Shown: positions 52,717-61,308, counted from the first letter of the stretch. The stretch: 64,000 bases of DNA from Oceanihabitans iliipiscarium (GCF_042686125.1 NZ_JBHUOV010000001.1:1485232-1549231), one strand, 5' to 3'. Notes: generated by a model not told the origin, from the sequence alone. Numbers and translations: made by a program.

Positions 52717-53505
52717 TTATTTTTTAATTTCGTCGTCTATTAATTTAATCAAATCTTGAATGTATTCTGCTAAATTTTTGTGCATTCCAGCTAAAAAACT
52801 GTTGTTCATATAAGCAAGTCTTAATCCGTTTTTAAACAAGTCATTATTGTGTTGCCACTTTGCATTTTCTATGAGTCGTTGGTGTTGTTCTGTTGGAATG
52901 TCCTCAATTCTTAACCTATTTGGAAACCCATAATTTGGTTTGCTTAAATCAAAAAATGGAATAGCTTTTATGTTTTTAACGTGTGGGTCGTATAAGTAAG
53001 TTTCGTATTCTCTTCTCATATGGTGCTCTCCTCCAGAAATGTCAGCGTAGTGTTTTTCCAATTCTAATAGCTTGTTCTTTATTGAATCATTTTTAATTCT
53101 GCTTAAATTTCCAGAACTCAAAAGTTCTTTGAAAGTATTGTTGTTCGGTACATAGGTATTCCAGATAAATACTTTTTCATAAGTATCTGTATATTCTTGA
53201 ACATCATTTATAGAATTGGGCTCGTCAAAATTCAGTAGAGTAGAACTTGCCATGGCTTTTTCAAAACGATAAGTTGCAAATCGTTCAGTATTTTCAATTT
53301 CACTAACTAAATCAGCTTTTAAATTTAAAAGAGAGTTAATCTCTTTATCTCTTTCTTTTCTTATTTCATTTGCATTATTAATCTGTAATGCAATTAAAAT
53401 TCCAATAACGACTAATATAATTTCGCCAATCGCATATTTTAGATACTTTCCAGTTTTTCCCTCGGAAAGTAAATTTTGTCTAATTTTTCTAAAGAATTTT
53501 ATCAT
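52717..53505 (-). CDS. DUF6090 family membrane protein, copy 16
   Basis: The 262-residue protein begins MIKFFRKIRQNLLSEGKTGK; membrane segment GEIILVVIGILIALQINNAN. The soluble part contains PNNNTFKELLSSGNLSRIKN (Ser-Gly-Asn-Leu), IENAKWQHNNDLFKNGLRLA-like C-terminal sequence shared with copies 4 and 15. It is the last copy before the cargo becomes diverse. The unit arms are GTTGTGCTT / AAGCACAAC. Confidence 0.86.
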   Translation of the reverse strand: MIKFFRKIRQNLLSEGKTGKYLKYAIGEIILVVIGILIALQINNANEIRKERDKEINSLLNLKADLVSEIENTERFATYRFEKAMASSTLLNFDEPNSINDVQEYTDTYEKVFIWNTYVPNNNTFKELLSSGNLSRIKNDSIKNKLLELEKHYADISGGEHHMRREYETYLYDPHVKNIKAIPFFDLSKPNYGFPNRLRIEDIPTEQHQRLIENAKWQHNNDLFKNGLRLAYMNNSFLAGMHKNLAEYIQDLIKLIDDEIKK

Positions 53506-53529
53506 TGGTTAGCGGTTTCTGATAATGAA

Positions 53530-53733
53530 GCACAACGTGTTCGTGTATGATTTTTGCGGATTGAGCCGAAGCTATTTTTAGCTTTGGATGAGCCACTTGT
53601 GGCGAAAAATCCGCTGGAGGAAAATAGCAAGGCTTAGACTTGCTATTTTCCGATTAGTTAAATATACAAATTGTAGGATAAAATCTTCCAAATAACCAAC
53701 TTGTGTAGCAATTAATTATACACGTTGTTGTAC
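53530..53733. repeat. attC-like spacer, A body
   Basis: Left core GCACAAC, arm GTGTTCGTGTATGATT, hairpin GCCGAAGCTATTTTTAGCTT, tail GATTAGTTAAATATACAAAT, right end AATTATACACGTTGTTGTAC. Confidence 0.85.
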
Positions 53734-53746
53734 TCTCGTTAATTTT

Positions 53747-55012
53747 CTAATACTTACTAGCCATTGATATACCATTTACTAAATGTTGATAAAGATTAGT
53801 CATAAATTCAGTAGTTAACATATCATGATGGTCACCTTGTATTTCAATAATTGTGCTTCCTTTTTGTTTTAGTATAACTATTTCTTCTTTAGACTTTCTT
53901 CCATTTGCCTCATCTTGCGTGGAATAAACAGAAATTAAATTTTTGAAATCTTCGTCCTTATATAAGTCGGTATATTTTTTTGCCATATTATTCCCGACGA
54001 TCATTGTTAGATTGTCGGCTACCCTATCAAAAGAAGTTTTCAATGGGTGGTCCTCAGGTATTTCTTGAAATACTGTCAATGCATAAGGATTTTGTCCATT
54101 TTCCCATCTTATATATTCACCTGTATTTAATGTTTTCCAACTGCTTATATCTTCATCTAAATCTAATCCCATTAACACCACTTTTTCAGTCAAATTTTCT
54201 TTTGAGTGAAGATATTCCATACTTATAGATGCTCCATAAGAATGTCCAATCAAATAGACTTTTTTCTTATGCGCAACTAAATATCTAATCACTCTATCTA
54301 AAATTTCAACACTTTGCGAATTCTCATAAGCGCTTTGCTCTGCGGTTAACATTGGATTGCAAGCTATTGTTTCTGGATTCAACATTTGGGCTTGATAAGG
54401 GTATATTTTGAGCAACTCATTGTGATTTGGCATCAAATGCAGCCCATCTCTTGGCCCTATATTTAACTGTAAATCGGGACCACCTTGAACATAAACGAAT
54501 GCTACATTGTTTTTCCAATTTCCTTCTATTTGAAATAGTTTGGTTGTATCATTTGGAAGAATTGTTGGGCTGTATACCTTTGATTCTAGATAGCCCAGTT
54601 GGTGAAATTGAACCTTACCATTAAGCTCAATAGACTTTCTGTAATAGTCAATAGATTTTTGATGATTTCCAATATTTAAATACCCTTCAGCTGCACTATC
54701 GTAGGCATTGTATGAATTAGGAAATAATTCAATGTTTATCTCAAATATTTTTGAAGCTTCAATTGGTTTATTTGAATTGTATAACAATCTATACCCTAAA
54801 GCATTTAGTTCTTCTTCATTAATAACAAAATCTTCAGATTTTTTATTTTCTTCTAACCAATCTACAGCTTCTTTTATTCCGGATTCATTAATTTTTTGTT
54901 CTGCAATAATAGTCGTCGATGGATTATTTTCAGATTGGCGGTTTTCTGGAATTTTATGTTTACATGAATTTAGCAGTATGAAGGTAATTAAAATGATAGT
55001 TAGTTTGTTCAT
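53747..55012 (-). CDS. TPR plus alpha/beta hydrolase lipoprotein, cassette cargo
   Basis: The start at 55012 (MNKLTIILITFILLNSCKHK) gives a lipoprotein signal; the frame to 55036 enters the spacer. TPR repeats at about residues 60-120 (YRLLYNSNKPIEASKIFEIN, YNAYDSAAEGYLNIGNHQKS) are followed by an alpha/beta hydrolase with nucleophile elbow G-H-S-Y-G in VYLIGHSYGASISMEYL and a His candidate in EIQGDHHDMLTTEF. The substrate is unknown. The unit arms are GTTGTACTC / GAGTACAAC. Confidence 0.82.
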   Translation of the reverse strand: MNKLTIILITFILLNSCKHKIPENRQSENNPSTTIIAEQKINESGIKEAVDWLEENKKSEDFVINEEELNALGYRLLYNSNKPIEASKIFEINIELFPNSYNAYDSAAEGYLNIGNHQKSIDYYRKSIELNGKVQFHQLGYLESKVYSPTILPNDTTKLFQIEGNWKNNVAFVYVQGGPDLQLNIGPRDGLHLMPNHNELLKIYPYQAQMLNPETIACNPMLTAEQSAYENSQSVEILDRVIRYLVAHKKKVYLIGHSYGASISMEYLHSKENLTEKVVLMGLDLDEDISSWKTLNTGEYIRWENGQNPYALTVFQEIPEDHPLKTSFDRVADNLTMIVGNNMAKKYTDLYKDEDFKNLISVYSTQDEANGRKSKEEIVILKQKGSTIIEIQGDHHDMLTTEFMTNLYQHLVNGISMASKY

Positions 55013-55030
55013 GTCTTTATAATTAATGGA

Positions 55031-55237
55031 GTACAACGTGTTCGTGTATGGTTTCGTGCGGATTTTCAGCTGAAGCGCTTTGCGCTCAGATGAGGCGCTT
55101 GCGGCGAAAAATCCGATAGAAAAAAAGCGCGATGCTGAGCGACGCGAATTTTTCCGCGAAACTAAGATAGTTAAATTGTAGGAATAAATCTTTCACTTAA
55201 CCATCTGCGCTAGCATGGACTATACACGTTGTTGTAT
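55031..55237. repeat. attC-like spacer, A body variant
   Basis: Left core GTACAAC, hairpins CAGCTGAAGCGCTTTGCGCT and AAAGCGCGATGCTGAGCGAC, tail AACTAAGATAGTTAAATTGT, right end GACTATACACGTTGTTGTAT. The GCGCGATGCTGAGCGAC variant is also seen in the eroded copy at 16.8 kb. Confidence 0.85.
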
Positions 55238-55245
55238 GCTGTAGG

Positions 55246-55749
55246 TTATTCTTTAAAACGCCAATTGTCTAAGACTAAAGTAATTATTGAATGTGGCCAA
55301 GTTTCAAAGTTCTGTAATTTTGGTTTAATAGGAATAATACTAGTTGCTTTCCAATAATCATGTTTAGGAGTATACATTCCAGCGTTGTGATATAATATTC
55401 TATCAAAAGGATTTTTCACATTCAATATCATTGTAATATTGTTTCTATCCTCAGCGTTTTGTGAGAATTCAATTTCTATTGTTCTTTCAGGATTCAAGTT
55501 TTCTTTAACTACTTTCATCGAATAGATTGTGTCTTTTTTTATTTCCACTTCAACTAAAATTCTTTCGGAAGGATATATTTGTAAAATTTTTTCTTTGACG
55601 AAATAGGGAGTTGAATCAACTTTCATTGTATAGTTGTTTTCTAAATCAGCCACTATATTTAATTCGAATGCATTTCTGAAAGGTTTGTCATTTTGTGAAT
55701 AACTGAAGAAGACTAACATCAAGTTAATTATTGTAAATAATTTTTTCAT
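55246..55749 (-). CDS. Secreted protein of unknown function, cassette cargo
   Basis: The 167-residue protein has a signal peptide (MKKLFTIINLMLVFFSYSQ). The mature part is beta-rich (FELNIVADLENNYTMKVDST, ERTIEIEFSQNAEDRNNITM, ILYHNAGMYTPKHDYWKATS) with no recognised domain. The unit starts GTTGTATGC at 55231 and ends GCATACAAC at 55788, nine complementary bases. Confidence 0.7.
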   Translation of the reverse strand: MKKLFTIINLMLVFFSYSQNDKPFRNAFELNIVADLENNYTMKVDSTPYFVKEKILQIYPSERILVEVEIKKDTIYSMKVVKENLNPERTIEIEFSQNAEDRNNITMILNVKNPFDRILYHNAGMYTPKHDYWKATSIIPIKPKLQNFETWPHSIITLVLDNWRFKE

Positions 55750-55781
55750 AATAAGCTTTTTGATAGTTTCTTACCTATTGC

Positions 55782-55913
55782 ATACAACGTGTTCGTGTAT
55801 GATTTGTACTGAATCAGACGTAAGTCAGATTCAGAAGCAAATCAGATGTTGGAATAAAGATAGGATTTTTTATTGAAGGAAAACAGCAGTATAAATTATA
55901 CACGTTGTTACGC
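55782..55913. repeat. attC-like spacer, D body (short)
   Basis: The 132-bp copy has left core ATACAAC, arm GTGTTCGTGTATGATT, inverted pair CTGAATCAGACG... / AGTCAGATTCAG, right end AATTATACACGTTGTTACGC. The body is not related to A, B or C. Confidence 0.8.
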
Positions 55914-56249
55914 ACTTTTACGAAAGAGTAGAGTGAGAGCGTTCAGCTAGGCAAAAAATCCGTTTAATAAAGAAAGAGAAAAGCTAAACTTTAGTTTTGC
56001 TTTTACGATTGATAGCGAAAAGTGTTTTGTTTAAAACGCTTTGTAGCATTTAGCGATAGAGTGATTCATTCCGCAAACTAGCTAAAATTCCGATTGAGTG
56101 AGAATCCGATTTTGAGTAAGCAAAAATTCAGAGTTTGAGTGAGCAGAAATTCCATTTTATTTTTTCAGAGTTGAGTGAGTAAAACTGAAAGCATTGAATG
56201 TTTAGTTAATCGATGAAAAGGAGTAACAATGTTTATTCCGAGTAATTGT
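55914..56249. other. Cassette without a recognisable gene, containing TTGAGTGAG repeats
   Basis: The unit arms are GTTACGCAC (55907) / GTGCGTAAC (56256), nine complementary bases. No convincing ORF exists. The plus strand has irregular copies of TTGAGTGAG (56094, 56135, 56171) and TTGAGTAAG (56112), each followed by an A-rich stretch, plus related GAGTGAG/GAGTGAT at 55931 and 56058. A small RNA, a decayed gene or a protein-binding array are all possible. Confidence 0.55.
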
Positions 56250-56371
56250 GCGTAACGAGGACTTGTATGGCAAGTGCCTCTATTTTAGAGTAAGTTACAT
56301 AAAAATTTATTTAATTGAATAATAAATTTTATGTGTAACTACTGAGGCATTTGCTATACGAGCTGTTGTGT
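56250..56371. repeat. attC-like spacer, E body with different inner arms
   Basis: The 122-bp copy has left core GCGTAAC and right core GTTGTGT. Its inner arms CTTGTATGGCAAGTGCCTC / GAGGCATTTGCTATACGAG replace the usual CGTGTATG / TATACACG, and the centre is an inverted pair TTACATAAAAATTTATT / AATAAATTTTATGTGTAA. Of all the spacers it looks most like a textbook attC hairpin. Confidence 0.8.
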
Positions 56372-56786
56372 GCTGTAAGATTAAGCTATTGCCTTTGTGG
56401 AGTATGGAAGGAGCCAGTAAGTCTGTCGCTACAATTATTTTCCCTTTCAGAGTTTGACTCTTTAAACTTATGAATAATAACTTCGTTATGATAACGTCAG
56501 TTTAAAGATCGGAATCCATTACAACAATCCGACAATAATGAAAATAATTACTTTAAAATACTAAGTTAATAAATTTGACTTTGTCGAAAATTTTCTATAA
56601 CTTAGTCAAGCTGATTATCATTCCTTATCGCTTTTGATAGTATAACTATCACACGATTATTAAGATAACGCTTGACCAAACAAAAACTGGACTTTGTCCT
56701 GTTTGTTATTCGTTTTAAATTAATTTTTTTCCCCTTTAATGTTTTCCGAACAAACCTCTGGAAGAACAGTAAGGCGGACTTATTGG
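56372..56786. other. Cassette without a convincing gene
   Basis: The unit starts GTTGTGTGC (56365) and ends GGACACAAC (56793), seven complementary bases. The only frame of note is minus-strand 56602-56790, GTG-started, 62 residues and very basic, with no ATG and no recognisable domain. A hairpin GGACTTTGTCC lies at 56691-56701 within a wider AACAAAAAC / GTTTGTT pair. Nothing else is evident. Confidence 0.5.
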
Positions 56787-56983
56787 ACACAACGGTTTTG
56801 TATATGGCTCGTAGCGTGCAAATTAGAAAATTATTTTCGGATTGAGCACAAGCCAGATTTTTAAATTTTACTATTTATCTTTTTTATTGGAAATCGTCAA
56901 ATTTAAAAATTTGGCGACTTTGCAAATACACCTTAACTTCGATTATACAACTAATTAGCTATGAGATATATACGGTGTTGTGC
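56787..56983. repeat. attC-like spacer, C body
   Basis: Left core ACACAAC, arm GGTTTTGTATATGG, C body with CAGATTTTTAAATTTTACTA / CGTCAAATTTAAAAATTTGG inverted pair as at 52.6 kb, right end ATATATACGGTGTTGTGC. Confidence 0.8.
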
Positions 56984-57039
56984 ATAGTGCTTTTTACATT
57001 CAGATTGTCAAGTTTAGATTGGTTTTCCGATGTATGTTA

Positions 57040-57148
57040 TTTAGTTCAGACGTGAGCGTTGGCAAAGACATACTCTTTTGCAGTTTTGGCGAAGCTTGGA
57101 TGATGCGACTGTAGATGTGTATGGCTTTTAGCGTTGGCTTTTTGCGTT
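57040..57148. repeat. Repeat shared with the end of the arsenic operon
   Basis: ACATACTCTTTTGCAGTTTT (57069-57088) and ATGGCTTTTAGCGTTGGCTT lie 3' of the PiT gene. A clearly related stretch lies 3' of the arsenite permease (35391-35470: ATACTCTTTTGTGATTTTTG, ATGGCTTTAAGCGTTGGCTT). It is inside the unit, not part of the spacer. Confidence 0.65.
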
Positions 57149-57213
57149 CTATTCGAGCAAATTTTATTTTTTGTTTACTAATATGACCTATTGAATTTCA
57201 ATATTGACAGATT

Positions 57214-58335
57214 TTAGATAGTAATCAAAATCCAATAAACAGTTGCGCTACAAATAGCTGCAATCGGCAATGTTAAGAGCCAAGATAATAGGATATTCCT
57301 AATGACTTTTAAATCGGCTTTTTTTGTCACAGTTCCTATTCCAAAAATCGAACCTACTGAAACGTGTGTAGTAGATACAGGCATTCCGTGTACACTAGCA
57401 GTTGTGACTAAAAGTCCAGTAACCAAGTTTGCTGTAAAACCTTGACCACTATTCATAGGTGTAATCTTTTTACTCATCATTACTCCAACTTTTTTGGCGT
57501 TTATTAGTCCACCAATAGCCATTGCAATAGCTACAGCAATCATTCCCCATTTAATATCCATTGCATTAATAACAATTAAAAGTCCTACAATTTTTGGTGT
57601 GTCATTTAATCCTCTAGCAAAACTTACTATACCTGCACTTGTATAATGTGCGAAATCCAATAGTTTTTGCGAATTAATGCCTAAAAAATTTCCTTTATAA
57701 GATTCAATACATTGTGATTCATTTGATATTTTAATACTCGTCTGTTTTTTGTTTTCGACAGTTAAGAATTCATTTGTAATATTGTCTTTAATGACTGGTA
57801 TTATTTCTTCTCCAACACATACACAGGTTTCTTTAGTAACTCCAACAAGTTTTCTTATTTTTCTAAAAATTAGATACGCTATAAAACTAACTATTGCAGC
57901 CATAAGTGGACTGACAATTAAAGGCATTAAAAAAGTGCTACCTAACTTTGCAAAGTTAAAAGAAGCACCAACTGCAACAATTCCACTTCCAAATAATGCA
58001 CCTACTAAACTATGAGTTGTTGATATTGGCATTCCAATTTTAGTGGCTATAAAAACGGTTATTGCTGCTCCAATAGCAATTGATATTGCAAATTCTGGTG
58101 TTTGAATTAAAGTATCTGGGACTAAACCTTTTCCTGAAAAATTTTTAACTAATGTTTCTGCTAAAAAAATCGCTGCAACTGACCCAGCAAATGTTGTAGT
58201 AGTTGCCAAGGTTATTGCTTTTTTATAATTAAGAGTTCCACTACCAAATAAAGTAGCAACTCCTTTAAAATTATCATTTGCGCCATTTGTATAGGCAAGA
58301 AAGCATGCAGCAAGAAAAAGTAATATTAAAATCAT
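57214..58335 (-). CDS. pit: PiT-family inorganic phosphate transporter, cassette cargo
   Basis: The 373-residue protein has about ten membrane segments. PiT signatures occur twice: AYTNGANDNFKGVATLFGSG plus MPISTTHSLVGALFGSGIVA in the first half, FARGLNDTPKIVGLLIVINA plus MPVSTTHVSVGSIFGIGTVT in the second. A Cys-containing cytoplasmic loop (VTKETCVCVGEEIIPVIKDN) separates the halves. It imports phosphate, often as a metal-phosphate complex, with protons or sodium. The unit of 1.67 kb has arms GTTGTGCATA / TATGCACAAC (ten bases). Confidence 0.9.
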   Translation of the reverse strand: MILILLFLAACFLAYTNGANDNFKGVATLFGSGTLNYKKAITLATTTTFAGSVAAIFLAETLVKNFSGKGLVPDTLIQTPEFAISIAIGAAITVFIATKIGMPISTTHSLVGALFGSGIVAVGASFNFAKLGSTFLMPLIVSPLMAAIVSFIAYLIFRKIRKLVGVTKETCVCVGEEIIPVIKDNITNEFLTVENKKQTSIKISNESQCIESYKGNFLGINSQKLLDFAHYTSAGIVSFARGLNDTPKIVGLLIVINAMDIKWGMIAVAIAMAIGGLINAKKVGVMMSKKITPMNSGQGFTANLVTGLLVTTASVHGMPVSTTHVSVGSIFGIGTVTKKADLKVIRNILLSWLLTLPIAAICSATVYWILITI

Positions 58336-58499
58336 AAATTGTGATTAGTTTAAATGAGTAGATAGTCGAATTGCTTTCGTAATAATTACGTAATTTTTAT
58401 ATTTAAGGTTTTAAGGAACTTTTATCTGTAAATATTCTATTAACTCCATCGCCTTACTTTTTCAGCTTATGGTATTGAAAAGTCTTTTCTTAATTCTGT

Positions 58500-58603
58500 T
58501 TTGGATTTTGTTTTTTAACGTTGGCAAAAAACAACTCTTTTAGTTTTTTCTGCGTTGGCTTATGTGTCGGCAAAAAACTAAATGTGCTGTTTGTGCGGCT
58601 GGT
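58500..58603. repeat. Repeat shared with the upstream flank of arsR
   Basis: GCTGTTTGTGCGGCTGGT at 58586-58603, upstream of the PiT gene, is identical to 38081-38098 upstream of arsR. Nearby ACGTTGGCAAAAAACAACTC also echoes the downstream repeat at 57055. The two transporter loci are thus bounded by the same pair of sequences. Confidence 0.65.
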
Positions 58604-58648
58604 ATTTCCTAGTTCAAATGTTGAATTTTAACACGATTTTCGCATTAT

Positions 58649-58854
58649 GCACAACGTGTTCGTGTATGATTTTTTGCGGATTGAGCCGAAGCTATTTTAG
58701 CTTTGGATGAGCCACTTGTGGCGAAAAATCCGCTGGAGGAAAATGGCAAGGCTCTGACTTGCTAATTTTCCGATTAGATAAATATACAAATTGTAGGATA
58801 AAATCTTCCACATAACCAACATTGCGTAGCAATTAATTATACACGTTGTTGTAA
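58649..58854. repeat. attC-like spacer, A body
   Basis: Left core GCACAAC, arm GTGTTCGTGTATGATT, hairpin GCCGAAGCTATTTTAGCTTT, hairpin GGCAAGGCTCTGACTTGCTA, right end AATTATACACGTTGTTGTAA. Confidence 0.85.
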
Positions 58855-58861
58855 AACGTTT

Positions 58862-59488
58862 TTAATTAATTTTTTCAGCTATTGTTTCAAAAGGTTCGAT
58901 AGGAAGTCCATATAAAACAATTTTATTTTCGTCAATTTCTTTAATCGGAACTACCAAGCCTTTGTTATTATTGTGAAACGTAGAAATCAACAAAGTGTCA
59001 TCTATTTTTTCTAAGAGTATTTTCCGTCCTTCATATCCAATTTTCTTTAACATTTCAAGGACTTCCGGTTTGTCTAAAATTTTATTGAATTCGATAACAA
59101 CTTTTTCGTTGTTCCATTCAAAATTGTATTTTAAAAGTTGAATTCTACTTTCAGATATTTTTGATTTAGTTGGAACTAATCTGACATAATCGTGTTCAAA
59201 TATTTTGTCTTCGGTTTTAGATTCCGTTTCGTTTAATCTTGTATATACTTTGCCTTTTCGATAAAATCGAATTCGGTCGGGATTTATAAAATCAAAGTTT
59301 AAATCAGATAAGTTTTCAGAATGGTTTTCGACTCTTTTTTCTTTTAAGTTCAGTTCATTAACATTACTTTCCAAAACTGAATAATTAATATTATCATTTT
59401 CGAATACAATAATGTCAATATCACCAAAGGGTCTTCCTTCACTCACGTTAATCCACTTTCCTTTGATGTTATTACTCACTTTTCTCAA
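58862..59488 (-). CDS. Hypothetical soluble protein, cassette cargo
   Basis: The 208-residue protein lacks a signal peptide. It is charged and beta-rich (KGKWINVSEGRPFGDIDIIV, INPDRIRFYRKGKVYTRLNE, ENKIVLYGLPIEPFETIAEK). I do not recognise the family; the start resembles lipocalin-like 'GKW' proteins, but this is weak. The unit arms are GTTGTAAAAC / GTTTTACAAC, ten complementary bases, and the gene fills nearly the whole unit. Confidence 0.68.
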   Translation of the reverse strand: MRKVSNNIKGKWINVSEGRPFGDIDIIVFENDNINYSVLESNVNELNLKEKRVENHSENLSDLNFDFINPDRIRFYRKGKVYTRLNETESKTEDKIFEHDYVRLVPTKSKISESRIQLLKYNFEWNNEKVVIEFNKILDKPEVLEMLKKIGYEGRKILLEKIDDTLLISTFHNNNKGLVVPIKEIDENKIVLYGLPIEPFETIAEKIN

Positions 59489-59493
59489 ATGTT

Positions 59494-59627
59494 TTACAAC
59501 GTTGTTGTGTATGGTTAGTTGCGTGGTTGAGCAACTAAGTTAATAAACATTTACGAACCCGTGAATATTCCGCAGGAATATTCGCAAGTAAGCTCAATGC
59601 AGCAATTAATTATACACGGTGTTGGCA
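59494..59627. repeat. attC-like spacer, B body
   Basis: Left core TTACAAC, arm GTTGTTGTGTATGG (variant of GTGTTCGTGTATGG), hairpin GAATATTCCGCAGGAATATTC, right end TATACACGGTGTTGGCA. Confidence 0.83.
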
Positions 59628-59631
59628 GTAG

Positions 59632-61056
59632 TTATTTATTTTTGTAGTAGTCAATAATGAATTGAATTTTGTCTTTCACATTATCCTTAATAGGAACATC
59701 TGGAATTATTCCTGTTTTATTGTAACCCTCTTCAAAAACGTCTTTATTAAGCGTACTAGTTGGATATCCAAAATATATATTCTGGTCTCCGCTATTTAGT
59801 TTTATTGAGTTTACACTTGTATAATCAATTACTCCATCAGTTGGCTTACCAAATGTTTTTACCTTTGTGCTTGCCTTTTTTGAATGTATTATAAAAGATT
59901 CTGCAGCACTCATACAACCATTATCCGTTAATATTGCAACGTTTTTTATATTGGACTCGAAAGGTTCAAATTCACGGATTGGATACTTAGGTCCATTTAT
60001 AATTTGTCCAATGTTTGTTTTTATTCTTTCGACAACGGGATTATATATCTCGTGACTGTTTTTGGTAAATCTTTCAAAATAGATTTTTGTTTGTTCAGAC
60101 GCTAGTACTAATCCTTGAGTACTTTGCATCGATTGTGTTGCATATGCATCCAAAAATGAAAAATAAATTGCATTCCCACCAACATTTCCCCTAATATCAA
60201 TAATTAGATTAGTAGTGTTTTTTAATAATTCTAAATTGTCGAGAATGATTTGATTGAATTTTTGATAGTCAGCCATAAATGAAGGAATGGAAAATAATGT
60301 GTTAGTATTATCAAGCTTTTGAATAACAGGTAGTCTTGTGTCTTCATTATGAATCATACTAATTTCTCTTACACTATTGTCTCCAATTTTCCCCCAATAA
60401 TTTGCTCCTGTAAAAACCAGCAATGTACCTTCTTTATATATGTTTCCTTCTACATATCTTGGGGAATATCCATAAGAATAATAAGTTCCTTCAAAGCCAT
60501 TATCCGTTGATTTATATATAGCTTTAAGCTCACCTGGTTCTACTGTTTCTATTGTAGAACTTATAATGTAAGCTTTATAATATCCTTCATCTTTTATGAT
60601 AGCAAATTTCGACTTTCCATCTGTCCATTGTCCAATGATACCATCTAATCCATTTTTTTCTATCATTTTTTTCTCGTATTCCAGAGTATTTAGAATACTG
60701 TTAGTACTGATTACATCTTCCTTGATTTTTTCCCTAAACTGTTTAGTTTCATTTTCTGAGTATTTGGGTAATTCAAAGGTAAATAAGTGACCATCTTCAA
60801 AAAAACTTAAAAATTGTTGCAAATATTTGGCGCAATTTGCGCTATTAATTTTACTTACCTTGTTTTTATATTCTATTTTTCTTTTCTCATATTCTTTGTC
60901 CTTATTTAGAATTCTCAATTGAGCCAATCCAATATAGTTATCTTCAAGTTTTTCGATTAAGTTATCATAAACAATAGCACAATCACACTTAGGGTTTTGA
61001 GTTAATAAGGTGTTGCTACTTAAAACAAAACCTAATATTAGAATTATTCGTTTCAT
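59632..61056 (-). CDS. S41-family peptidase, cassette cargo
   Basis: The 474-residue protein has a signal peptide (MKRIILILGFVLSSNTLLTQ). An N-terminal helical region is followed by a beta domain (IIGQWTDGKSKFAIIKDEGY) and an S41 catalytic domain with TTNLIIDIRGNVGGNAIYFS and the nucleophile Ser in TDNGCMSAAESFIIHSKKAS, then FGKPTDGVIDYTSVN. It is exported and probably cleaves C-terminal tails or peptides. The unit arms are GTTGGCAGTA / TACTGCCAAC, ten complementary bases. Confidence 0.85.
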   Translation of the reverse strand: MKRIILILGFVLSSNTLLTQNPKCDCAIVYDNLIEKLEDNYIGLAQLRILNKDKEYEKRKIEYKNKVSKINSANCAKYLQQFLSFFEDGHLFTFELPKYSENETKQFREKIKEDVISTNSILNTLEYEKKMIEKNGLDGIIGQWTDGKSKFAIIKDEGYYKAYIISSTIETVEPGELKAIYKSTDNGFEGTYYSYGYSPRYVEGNIYKEGTLLVFTGANYWGKIGDNSVREISMIHNEDTRLPVIQKLDNTNTLFSIPSFMADYQKFNQIILDNLELLKNTTNLIIDIRGNVGGNAIYFSFLDAYATQSMQSTQGLVLASEQTKIYFERFTKNSHEIYNPVVERIKTNIGQIINGPKYPIREFEPFESNIKNVAILTDNGCMSAAESFIIHSKKASTKVKTFGKPTDGVIDYTSVNSIKLNSGDQNIYFGYPTSTLNKDVFEEGYNKTGIIPDVPIKDNVKDKIQFIIDYYKNK

Positions 61057-61109
61057 AAATAGTTTTTCTTTAAAGACGATTTAGTTTCTTAATTGTTACG
61101 CTTAATTAC

Positions 61110-61308
61110 TGCCAACGTGTTCGTGTATGGTTTGTGCGGATTGAGCCGAAGCTATTTTTAGCTTTGGTGAGCCACTTGTGGCGAAAAATCCGCTGGAGGA
61201 AAATAGCAAGGCTTTGACTTGCCAATTTTCCGATTAGTTAAATATACAAATTGTAGGAGAAATTCCTCGTCTTAACCTACAGAGCATTAACTATACACGT
61301 TGTTGCCA
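61110..61308. repeat. attC-like spacer, A body
   Basis: Left core TGCCAAC (extended TACTGCCAAC), arm GTGTTCGTGTATGG, hairpin GCCGAAGCTATTTTTAGCTT, right end AACTATACACGTTGTTGCCA. Its two flanks are not complementary to each other, while each matches the far end of its own unit. Confidence 0.86.

Noticed and set aside
56602..56790. 62-residue basic minus-strand ORF
   Set aside because: It has no ATG, no recognisable domain and very basic composition. It runs into the unit's terminal arm, so it is not called a gene.
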